A stretch of 64,000 bases of DNA from Boesenbergia rotunda. Lineage: Eukaryota; Streptophyta; Magnoliopsida; Zingiberales; Zingiberaceae. Positions 21,384 through 30,530 of this stretch are shown one piece after another. The position numbers were made by a program, and so were the translations under genes. Where the stretch lies: assembly GCA_024364735.1 (NCBI GenBank), contig JAGFNQ010008796.1, positions 124,001 to 188,000 on the forward strand. The letters run 5' to 3'. Numbering within the stretch: the first letter of the stretch is position 1; the number at the start of each line of letters is the position of its first letter. The notes under the pieces are model-generated. The model was given only the letters and a program-made list of their open reading frames with translations. It was not told where the DNA came from and did no database searches.

Positions 21384-22394
21384 TCACGCATTTATTAGCA
21401 AGAACTCTTTTGAAAAGAAAATTCTACTTCTAGAAAATATAAAAATGAAACATGCAATGAAAGAAAATACAAGAAGGAACAAACTCCCCTTTATTTCTGG
21501 CGGTCGAAGTCTATCAAGAAATACCCTCCATCGTGGCAGTGGTGGAGTCTGGGTAGCTGAGAGAACTTCCTTTATTTGATCAATTTTATGGTGCATTACT
21601 CCCCCACACTTAAACTTTATAGAAAGATGTTCCGGTGGCCGAAGACGATTTAGGTACAAGATCCATTGTAGAGGTGGAGTGCTATGAGTCAAAGCAGAAT
21701 CAACTCCTCCCTCTTGATGCTTTTTGGAATTCCTTCCAGGAGGTTGGAGTCTGTTTAGATGGATCACCCACTCCAGAAGTCTTCTGGACCCTACAAAACC
21801 ATGTAATACCTCTCTCATGCGTGCAGGGTAATATAGAAGTGTAATACCATCAATCTCTACATGAAATGTATCCAAAAATGCATCACATCCAATAAAATCA
21901 ATTTTTGGTATCTCAATGAGTTTTCCACAATTAATATCCACCAAAGATATGTCAAGAGACTTATCACCACCCATGAAATCTATTTTGGATACTTCAATGG
22001 AATTTTCACAATTATTTCCCACCAGAGGTATATTAAGCAATGCATTACAACCAATGAAATCAACTTTAGGTACCTCTATCGAATTTTCACAAGCAGTTTC
22101 TACATAAGGTATATCAAGAAATTTTTCACAGCCAATAAAATCAATCTCGGGCACCTCCATAAGTTTTTTACACTCAACTTCAGCATAAGATATAGCAAGA
22201 GATTCATCAAAATAAATAACATCAATTTCAGGCTCTTCTAAAAATTTTTCACAGTCAGTTTCAGGATAATATGTATCAAGAATATCATCGCAATGAATAA
22301 AATCAAACCTGGGTGCCTCTATGGAATTTTCATAATTATTTTTCACAAAAGATGTATCAAGACATGCTTCACATGCAATTCTAGCATGCTCCAC
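21384..22394 (-). CDS. G repeat protein: six 27-residue repeats, function unknown
   Basis: A 336-residue frame. After 22 residues, six tandem repeats of exactly 27 residues (81 bp, 21843-22328) follow, with the pattern E-x-P-x-x-D-F-I-x-C, then L-D/N-I, then C-E at the end. Regular Cys and acidic positions suggest a folded repeat or metal-binding array, but no family is recognised. The second half has three short copies of a W-x-L-x-R-L-x-PP motif and a hydrophobic C-terminus. A 500-bp direct duplication repeats the first array at 22463-22828. It is read from the same strand as G, downstream of the acidic frame. It may be part of a longer degraded protein; no start codon can be argued for. 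Confidence 0.5.
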   Translation of the reverse strand: MEHARIACEACLDTSFVKNNYENSIEAPRFDFIHCDDILDTYYPETDCEKFLEEPEIDVIYFDESLAISYAEVECKKLMEVPEIDFIGCEKFLDIPYVETACENSIEVPKVDFIGCNALLNIPLVGNNCENSIEVSKIDFMGGDKSLDISLVDINCGKLIEIPKIDFIGCDAFLDTFHVEIDGITLLYYPARMREVLHGFVGSRRLLEWVIHLNRLQPPGRNSKKHQEGGVDSALTHSTPPLQWILYLNRLRPPEHLSIKFKCGGVMHHKIDQIKEVLSATQTPPLPRWRVFLDRLRPPEIKGSLFLLVFSFIACFIFIFSRSRIFFSKEFLLINA

Positions 22395-22462
22395 TTCAGG
22401 TTCAGGTTAATCAAGTATCAAGACATGCAATTCTAGCATGCTCCACTTCAGGTTCAGGTTCA

Positions 22463-22828
22463 GTATTTCTCCATGAAATCTATTTTGGATACTTCAATGG
22501 AATTTTCACAATTATTTCCCACCAGAGGTATATTAAGCAATGCATTACAACCAATGAAATCAACTTTAGGTACCTCTATCAAATTTTCACAAGCAGTTTC
22601 TACATAAGGTATATCAAGAAATTTTTCACAGCCAATAAAATCAACCTCGGGCACCTCCATAAGTTTTTTACACTCAACTTCAGCATAAGATATAGAAAGA
22701 GATTCATCAAAATAAATAACATCAATTTCAGGCTCTTCTAAAAAATTTTCACAGTCAGTTTCAGGATAATATGTATCAAGAATATCATCGCAATGAATAA
22801 AATCAAACCTGGGTGCCTCTATGGAATT
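22463..22828 (-). repeat. Second 27-residue repeat array in G (500-bp tandem duplication)
   Basis: Four full and one partial 81-bp units, matching 21843-22328 at a constant offset of 500 bp with only scattered changes. The boundary near 22395-22470 contains short repeated pieces (CATGCTCCACTTCAGGTTC), consistent with a slippage or unequal-exchange origin. Confidence 0.85.
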
Positions 22829-22842
22829 TTCATAATTATTTT

Positions 22843-23820
22843 TCACAAAAGATGTATCAAGACATGCTTCACATGCAATTCTAGACTTACCTGATCGTAC
22901 TGAAAAATACCTGGAGGTTCTACAAGAATAGACGTATCCATAGCTTCCTTCTGGTCAAGTACATGCTCCACTTCAGGTTCAGGTTCTGGCAGATATTCAA
23001 CTGGAATAGGTGATCCTTGGGTTCTTGCTCCCATCATGCAACTCCCTACACTTTCTGGCAATGTTGGTGGTCCCTGGGGCTCTGTGCAATCCCCTACACC
23101 TGTAGAATCATCTCCTATGCATGCTTCCTCAGTAATATCTGCAACAACCATATTAGAAAAATTAGGACCATCAATAGCGATATCATCACAAAATAAAAGA
23201 TAAGAAGGGTCCTGTGGAGCTTCAGAAACAAGTTTAAGGCTGTCACAAGCTTTTCCATCCATCTCCTCCAATCCCTCTGTCTCTATGGCATCTTCAACCC
23301 TATCTATGCTTAAATCTCCTCCCACTATGTCAAATGAAACTTCATCAGCGATTAACTCTGCCTCAACAGTTTCATCAGGAATATCCATGCTAATGCTAGG
23401 AGGATCCTCTCCGGAGTGCTGAAAAAGTGGTAAGGAGACTTTTGGTTCTTCTTCTTGAGTTGAAAATTTTGGAAATGAATTTTGAACAGGAATCTCCAGA
23501 GGGCTGCATGTTGTATGTGCCCTGATTTTAATGATTTCTTCTTCTTCTTCCACTAAATTTGCAAGATCACTTGAAAAAAGTCTTAGACTTTCACTAGGGT
23601 CACCTTGGACTAATAGAAATTCAACTCTGTGGCTGTTTTGAGTGGGAAAATGGGATGCTGGAAATTTTTCAGGAAATTCGGCATTTAGAGTGTTTAAACT
23701 TAACACAACCTCTTCATTCCCCAAAGTTAGATCACAATCATTCCCCTCAAAATTAAGAGTAGCTTGAGAAGGTACTTGTCCTGATCTTTGGGCTTTTATT
23801 TGATTCATTTGATCAACCAA
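22843..23820 (-). CDS. Acidic protein of G, function unknown
   Basis: A 325-residue frame rich in Glu, Asp, Ser and Pro, with a run of Glu (VEEEEEIIKI) and a PEPEPEVEHV stretch near the C-terminus. The start VDQMNQIKAQ continues a helical, Gln-rich segment upstream (about 23820-23870), as often seen at the end of plant gypsy gag proteins. No catalytic motif is visible. The frame ends where the 27-residue repeat array begins in another frame. At that junction the minus strand carries CAG|GTAAGT (donor at 22891/22890), a consensus splice donor, so the two may be joined by splicing or by a former frameshift. Probably a piece of a degraded gag-like polyprotein. Confidence 0.45.
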   Translation of the reverse strand: MVDQMNQIKAQRSGQVPSQATLNFEGNDCDLTLGNEEVVLSLNTLNAEFPEKFPASHFPTQNSHRVEFLLVQGDPSESLRLFSSDLANLVEEEEEIIKIRAHTTCSPLEIPVQNSFPKFSTQEEEPKVSLPLFQHSGEDPPSISMDIPDETVEAELIADEVSFDIVGGDLSIDRVEDAIETEGLEEMDGKACDSLKLVSEAPQDPSYLLFCDDIAIDGPNFSNMVVADITEEACIGDDSTGVGDCTEPQGPPTLPESVGSCMMGARTQGSPIPVEYLPEPEPEVEHVLDQKEAMDTSILVEPPGIFQYDQVSLELHVKHVLIHLL

Positions 23821-23859
23821 TTGTCCAAGGCGTCTTCCGATGTCTTGAAGCTTTTGTTG

Positions 23860-24749
23860 TTCTTGAAATGTGACATAAGGTTGCTAAAAATCAAGAGTAG
23901 GCTGTGCATTCTGAAATTAGAGTTGTTAGGGCTACTCAAATGGTGGAATGGGCTGATTAAACTGTTGAAAATTGGACTGATAGCAAGGATGATGTTGCTG
24001 GAAATTATTGTTCTGAAAATTCTGAAATGGGGCTGGCATTGTTGATTGAATTGTTCAAATGCTTGAGGGTGAAAATTCTGAGTGCCTTGCTGAAAATTCT
24101 GACCTTGAAACTGGAAATCTTGCTGAAATTGTTGAAATTGTGGCTGAAAGTTCTGATTTTGAAATTGAAAATTCTGATTTTAAAGTAGGAATGGTTGTGG
24201 TGAAGATTGAAATTGAGTGGGCTGAAATCCTTGATTTTGTGGCTGAAAGTTCTGATTTTGAAATTGAAAATTCTGATTGTTTGGTGGAGAATATTGCTGT
24301 AAAGGTTGAAGACCATTCTGATTTTGATATTGGGAAATCTGAATTCGTTGGAACCCTTGCTAAAAATTCTGACTTTGGTTGAAAATCTTGCTGAAATTGT
24401 TGAAATTGTGGCTGAAAAAACTGATTTGTTTGTTGAAAATTCGCATAGGGCTATTGGAAATCTTGATTTGGTGGCTGATTGAAAGGTTGGTTCTGCTGAA
24501 AGTTTGAATCGGGCTGCTAAAATTGTTGGAAAGATTGACATTGTGGGTGCCCTTGCTGAAATTGATAGTTTGGTGGCTGAAAATTTGAATGGGATTGCTG
24601 AAAAAATTGGTTTTGCTGCTGGACTGTTGACATGACTGCTGGTAAGTAGATGAATCACTGTTGGGTCTTTGTTGGGATTTCAATTGCTTAATCCAATATT
24701 TTAACTCCACCAGTGCACTTTTGATCTCTGATTGTTCAGTTGAAAACAT
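23860..24749 (-). pseudogene. Q/N/F-rich gag-like region of G, frame-broken
   Basis: From 24749 the minus strand encodes a helical start (EQSEIKSALVELKYWIKQLK) followed by a long low-complexity tract. Read in its best frames the tract is a Gln/Asn/Phe-rich sequence of NFQ and QQF type. Several overlapping frames share it (24360-24749 and 24005-24658), so the original frame has been lost by small indels and stops. It lies just downstream of the PBS, where gag belongs. No zinc knuckle was found. Calling it gag is an inference from position and composition. Confidence 0.5.
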
Positions 24750-24884
24750 TTTGAACCTGTAGTCCTGTCACAAAACAAATAAAATGACAGCAACCGTATA
24801 CAAAAGAATAAAGCAATCAAATATAGAATCAAAGAATAAAAATACTAAACACAAGCTCAACTTAAACAAACTCAACTAGTTGTT

Positions 24885-24902
24885 TCCCCGGCAACGGCGC
24901 TA
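24885..24902 (-). other. Primer-binding site of G (tRNA-Asp type)
   Basis: The minus strand reads TAGCGCCGTTGCCGGGGA, which differs by one base from the usual plant gypsy PBS complementary to tRNA-Asp. It lies six bases inside the 5' LTR. Confidence 0.85.
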
Positions 24903-24908
24903 AAAATT

Positions 24909-27611
24909 TGATGGACCCAAGATATGTGTCACGAATGTGGGTCTCAAATTTAGATATGTGTTAAGCTGGAAACCCTTTTTGCTAACAAAGAATAAATATG
25001 TAGTAAAGGGGCCACAGGTCATAATTTTCCTAGGGGTAGTTAAGAATGTTTAATTGAAGCTTCAGTTTGTGTGTCATCAAATAATTTTGGGTTTCAAGTA
25101 AGAATTGGGTTTGGTTTCAATTAGAAATGGAATCGCAATGATGAGTAAAGAAACTTAACTATGGAACTTAACCCAAGTAATTCAACCAATGAACTCAAAC
25201 AATTTGGGAGCTTAAATGCCATTTAGCCTAATTTTGGAAAACAAATCTGATAAGAAATCAAATCAAATTTCGATTGATACTAATGCAAAGAATTACTTAG
25301 GAATTTACCACTCAAAACCAACCTAATGCAAAACAATCGATAAACAAACTGATACAAAATCAGTACCAAAACTTAACTTGACACCAAGTGCAGAAATGCA
25401 AGCTTAAATGGCTGAAAACAAAATTTACAGTTCAGAAATTAGTTGGATGTGATGGAAGCTGATTCTAGCACAAAAGTACACTACAAGGTATGTTTAATCT
25501 TGATACAAATCAGTGCTGAGGCTGAACTTGATACACTCGCAGAACTACCATTCAACTTGATACGCATAAGAGAAACTAATCAAAGTCTGATTCATAAACT
25601 GAGAACAATTGCAGAAACTATGAACTGATTATTCAGAATTGAAGTTGGTCAATACAACTTGGAAGACAAAACCATTAGAGAAGTGTTATGCATGAATAAG
25701 TGAAGTAAATCAGAAACGAAGCAGAAATTCAGAACATTGAAGGCAAAAATTCAGAAATGAATTGAATGCTAAAACCAACACGCAAGCTACAATTAAATGC
25801 ACAAATTAATGTTCAGGTAAGATTCGGAGAAGCTAATGATCCATTTATACAATTTCAGAAATAGCAGACTAAAACTCTGCAGCAATAAACCTTAAACTAT
25901 CTAATGCAAAGACTGGTCGGATGCAGCATCAAATGCAGAATTGCAGCACAATTTAAACTCAGAACAAACAAACAGCAAGCTAAAATCTATGCACTAATCC
26001 ACAGTTCAGGAAAGCTGAAGAAGAACCAATGATTACTTGACACAATTCAAAAAATATAACTAAAAACATGCAGAAGCTGAAAACTGGAGTTCAGAATCGA
26101 AATGCTGATACGCAACAAGCTGAGCAGAGATACAGAAATGAAATTGAATGCTAAACCAACTCAGATCGAATGCATAAGCAAACTAAGTGATGTCTTAATC
26201 TCAGGAATTAGAACTAGACACGAAATGAATTCGAAATAAATTGCAAAACTAGGAATCAAGTTGGTACGCAGAAACAAAATGAATGCGCAAACTGCTACCA
26301 AAATTCAGAAATGGCTCAAAGCGAAACAAGCTGATCTAATTTCAATTGTTCATTACAAAAATAATCTAGCTAATAAGAGTGCTGAATTGAAACTCTAATT
26401 AAAGCAGAAACTATTTAGAAAAGGAAACTAAGGCGGCTAATACAATGACAGAAATGAAATGGCACGCTGAAATTTACGCTACTGATTGAAACTGAAAATT
26501 CAATAAGAAATTAAACTCCGATCCATTCCTTAGCTCAAGGTCTCCTTGCCGTCACACAAGAGTGAGCCTCGAATCCCTCAGCTCCACAAATCAATGGAAA
26601 TTCTGTCTCAATGATCAAATCCAACTCAAATCTGCTCAAGTCTGAAAGAAACATTCGATCTCTTCGATCTCGCTATGTAGGTTCGCGATGATGATTTGGA
26701 GATGATCAGAACCCACCAGAGGACCCTCCGGCTAGCTCAGATGGATGGGAAGTGGCACCAAATGAGATCCAATCAACCGAATAACAGATCTGATGAAACC
26801 CTCATTCAGCTCTGTTTTTGAGCAAATTGGAGTTGAAATCTTCACGGCAACAGCATTTCGACGATCCAGATCTTGTTCCAAGGTTGAATTCGGAGTGGTC
26901 ATGCCCTCTGATGAAGAAAATTGCAGAAGAAATGAAGAAAAATGCGAAGAAGATGAACTGTGCGAAGAAGACACGACAAGCTGTGATCAAGAGCAGCTTA
27001 CGGTTTATGTAGTTAAGAAATGGACGTCTCAGATTTGCCAGCACTCATCCAACGGTTGATCCATGTCTGATTTAGATCAAACTTTCCAGATCTTGATCAA
27101 GGGTCAAGATCTATCTCTCAGTGGATCGGATCTTCCAGACTTGCAACGGATGGTTCAGATCACCTTGATCTTTGAATGGGCGGTCTAGATTCTCTTGAGC
27201 TTGATTCAATGGTTAAACGATCTCTGATTTGGATGAGACCTTCAGATCTTGATCTGACTTTTTGATCAGCCTTAACCCCTGCTCGGATTTACCAGAAGTT
27301 CTCAAATGGCTTAGATCTAGCCATTTTTGGATCGAACGGTCCTTATTAGTCGATTCTTGATCACTTGATATGGGTTCATTTCTGAATCAATTCCTGACCC
27401 AACATGACCTAGGTCCATGATCCTCCAAACCTACAAAAAAAATAGATTCACAATTTAATGCCAAAATATTTCCAATGTGGCAAGATTTGTAATAAAACCC
27501 AAAAATAGAATAAATTCATAAAACCGTGGATAGATTCAATATTAAGCAAGTAAAATATGGGTCAAACATGGATTTTAGACTCTGAAATTATCAACAAAAT
27601 AGTACTTATCA
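24909..27611 (-). repeat. G 5' LTR (right copy)
   Basis: 2703 bp, TGATGGACCC to ACTTATCA, nearly identical to 5969-8673. It is followed by TGGAG and then by the rest of the A1 LTR. Confidence 0.93.
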
Positions 27612-28798
27612 TGGAGTCACTGTCGGCTGCTACTCCAAGGCTCACGGTCCTTGACCGTTTACTTTGAGTAATACTATAATCGCGCAAAAAGATTTACACG
27701 TTAAGTACAAGAGTATTTCAGGAAATTGAAATTGCTACACTTTTCATTACCGATGCCCGATGTGGATCATATTTCGGAGCAGAGGGTTATCATCGGCGCT
27801 GGGATCTTGAAGTCGGAGTTTGCCGGAGTGTAGCGCATGAACGAAAAGCTTTGGAGCGTTGAGAAAAAGTGATGTTGAAGCCTTGGGGTCGAGCACCCTT
27901 TAATAGTGCTCCTGGGGGCGCCTGATTCGTTGGGGGCGCCTGACACATGCCTTCACCTGCGAGAAACTCAATCCGCAGCTCGGTCAGCGCTTATCCCCTC
28001 CGATTTGGCCCATGGTCTGACTGGGGCACCCGGGACCTCTCGGGCTCCTAGGTTAACATGGTCTAGTGGCTTCGTGGCAGATTTGCTTCGATGGCTGCTT
28101 TGGCTTTGACCTTGGGCGCTCGGGACCTCCCGGGCGCCTAGCCCAGTGCAGTTCGAAGCGATCTTGCTTCCTTGCTATTTTTGCCTTTTACCTTGGGCGC
28201 CCGGGACCTCCCAGTCGCCTAGCCCAGTTGCCTGCCCCTTCCTCTGGGGCATTCTGAGCTGCAAAAACACAATCCTTCGGTCCCTGCAACCAAGGTTAGT
28301 TCCAAACCAATCTAAGTAAGAATGTTAGTCATTATTTACAGCCGTAGCTGTCTTGGTTCTGACTTCGGGTCTCCCAAATGGAACCCTAGGTCGAACCGAC
28401 GCCTACTATTCCCTCGACGGGGAAAGCGTCCTCACCTACTCCTCTCAAAAGAGTTTACCTTTTGCCAACTGGCTCCTCCGGTTGGACTTTTGCCCAATCA
28501 ACCTGACCAGGTCTTCGTGCCCAACTTCCGGTCAGGTCTTCGGTGCCCAACCCCTTGCCAGGACTTCGTGCCCAGTCCTCGACCAGGACTTCTTTGCCCG
28601 ACTTCCGGTCAGGTCTTCTTGCCCAGTCCTTGACCAGGTCTTCTTTGCCCAGCCCTTTGCTAGGACTTCTTGCCTAGTGAACCTAGGACTTCTTCCTGCA
28701 TACTCAGTGAACAAGTTAGAACACAACAACATCTTAACTTCTGAACCCTTTGCCATTATCAAAACCCAGGTTTGACTTAGGTGCTGCCTGCACCAACA
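27612..28798 (-). repeat. A1 5' LTR, second piece
   Basis: Continues the LTR begun at 5848, starting with the duplicated target TGGAG (27612-27616) and ending GCACCAACA. The TATA-like site near 27899 (TATTAAAGGG on the minus strand) is weaker than in A2. GC-rich palindromic repeats lie at 27910-28220. The repeats at 28490-28690 correspond to the hairpin array but are built on GACCAGG/GGTCAGG words and have diverged from A2 and A3. Confidence 0.9.
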
Positions 28799-29747
28799 TG
28801 GTTTACCCTTGTGTTCTAATATGTGTATGTGAGTGTGCAGGATTGCAGGTTACACATATTGACTTAGCTGGACGGCTTCAGGTACGGTGAAGGGTGGCAT
28901 GGAGACAAGCTGTGGGCTTGTGTGCACCTGAGGGACCATGGATAGCAGGGACGATGAGCCAAGGGGAGAGGACTTCGGGGCATTCGTGAAGGATGGCATG
29001 GAGGCAAGCTGGAGGCTTATGTTTGCATCTGTGGGATGGGAGCCAAGGATGAAGAGGGCGTGAAGGCAACAGTCGAGACTGTTGGTGAGGAGTCAGCTGA
29101 GTCGTGAGGGTACGAGTGCTGAGCGAATATACTCGGGGAAATCCTAGGGGTCGAGTGCTGAGAGAATTGTACTCGGAAAGGGAACCTAGGTAGGGCAGTC
29201 GACTGAGATTTTGGCAGTCGACTGGTAAATCCCACAGCAAGATTAGTCGACTGCTAATGGGGCAGTCAACTGGTAGCGGTTGAAGAATTCAAACATTGGG
29301 CTTGCAACGGTCAAATTTGGATTGGGGCAGTCGATTGCCCTGGGAGCAGTCGATTGGTGGCGGCTAAAATAGACTTAAGCTCTATTTAAGAGGGCTTCGT
29401 TTTGGCTGGGAGCTTTAACGAATTTGGCTTTGGTTAAAGGCCAAATAGTAGTCTAAGAGCTTAGAGGTGTGTTCGGGATTGTGGCGAGGTTTCTCCACCC
29501 ACAAGGAGCTACACGAGCTAGCCGGAGGGCATCCGGGCAGCGATCCACCGAAGGATCAAGGGATTGTCCACCTTACGGACTGTCGTGGAGTAAGAGCGTC
29601 ATCTCTGAACCACGTAAATAGGTTTGCATTAGCGTTGTTTGTTATTGTTATTTATTGTTCCGCTTGCGCTTGCTAATGTTGTAGGTAGAAAAATTGAAAG
29701 TTGTTATTCACCCCCCCCCCCTCTAGCAAGACAAACACGATCTAACA
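28799..29747 (+). repeat. LTR fragment F, copia-type, plus strand
   Basis: The 3' end reads TTCACCCCCC...CTCTAG...CGATCTAACA, the same architecture as the family-A LTR end (TTCACCCCCC...CGATCCAACA) in the opposite orientation. A TATA-like CTATTTAAGAGG lies at 29381-29392. Directly upstream are six copies of GCAGTCGACTG or close variants (29190-29360). The 5' end is missing because A1 was inserted here, and no PBS follows the 3' end. Confidence 0.7.
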
Positions 29748-29804
29748 CCTGCCACGTAGCTTTCCCGTGCCACTTGTCCACCCCGGGTTGCTCACCTCTA
29801 TCAA

Positions 29805-30364
29805 TACTCATAGATCATTATTTCACTCTAAAAATCTCTAACTTCGGACTTGCAAAATTGTACCCCAAGATTAATGCTCTAGTATCTGTTAGTGCTGCAA
29901 GGGGGACAATAGGCTATATTGCTCCGGAGTTGATATCTAGAAGCTTTGGAAAAATCTCTTTCAAATCGGATGTTTATAGTTTTGGAATGCTGCTAATGAA
30001 AATGGCAGGAAGGCAAAGAAATGTGGATCCTCACATAGATAATTCAAGTCAAGTTTACTATCCATCATGGATATATAATAAGTTGACTCAACCAGATGAA
30101 GTTGAAGTTGGCAACAAGTTTGATATACAAGACTTAGAGAAGAAATTGGCAATAATTGGTTTGTGGTGTATTCAATTGAGGCCTTCTGATAGACTAACTA
30201 TGTCTAGAGTTATTGAGATGTTAGAAGTTGATGAAGTCGATTGCCTTCCAATTCCACCTAAGCCCTTCCTTTCATCACAGGATTCCTCTGGGGATCCACC
30301 TACAATACTAACAAGACATAGCTTTGATTCAATTTCTAATGAGATATTTGTGGTTTCAAAGTAA
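29805..30364 (+). pseudogene. C-terminal fragment of an LRK10L-type receptor-like kinase
   Basis: The frame encodes the activation segment and C-lobe of a plant Ser/Thr receptor-like kinase: ISNFGLAKL, then ARGTIGYIAPEL (APE motif), then SDVYSFGMLL, then LAIIGLWCIQLRPSDRLTMS. This pattern is typical of the LRK10L/PR5K-like group. The N-lobe, catalytic loop, transmembrane segment and ectodomain are missing. The DFG motif reads NFG (codon 29840-29842, AAC), which would abolish Mg binding, so the fragment would be inactive even if expressed. The upstream codons of the open frame belong to LTR fragment F. The stop is followed by 76 bp of flank before element C. It is the only host-gene-like sequence in the window, best read as a gene relic. 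Confidence 0.75.
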
Positions 30365-30440
30365 ACAACTAATCATTGTATATCATGTTACTATTGTTAT
30401 TTCTAGTTATTGATGTATGTGTGAAGTCTTAGATTTATAG

Positions 30441-30530
30441 TGTTGGAGTTATAGAAGATGAAGAGGCACCCCTTCCTCTTCATCTTCTAACTCATTCATA
30501 TTCCTCCATTAATGAGGCACCCCTTACTAT
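30441..30530 (+). repeat. C 5' LTR, first piece
   Basis: Starts TGTTGGAGTT, the inverted partner of the LTR end ATCAACA at 41003. Interrupted at 30530 by block S. The pieces total about 511 bp. Confidence 0.65.

Larger units (their letters stand above)
5969..27611 (-). mobile_element. Element G: non-autonomous Ty3/gypsy-type LTR element inserted in the A1 LTR
   Basis: Direct LTRs lie at 5969-8673 and 24909-27611, with TG...CA ends. Flanking pentamers are CGGAG (5964-5968) and TGGAG (27612-27616), a 5-bp target duplication with one C-to-T change. The minus strand carries a tRNA-Asp-type PBS and a GGGGGAGT polypurine tract, a combination common in plant Athila/Tat-type elements. After removing the nested A2 and its target duplication the element is about 11.35 kb. 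It encodes a Q/N-rich protein, an acidic protein and a repeat protein, but no recognisable protease, reverse transcriptase or integrase. It therefore looks like a large non-autonomous derivative. The assignment to gypsy rests on PBS, PPT and LTR size only. Confidence 0.8.
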
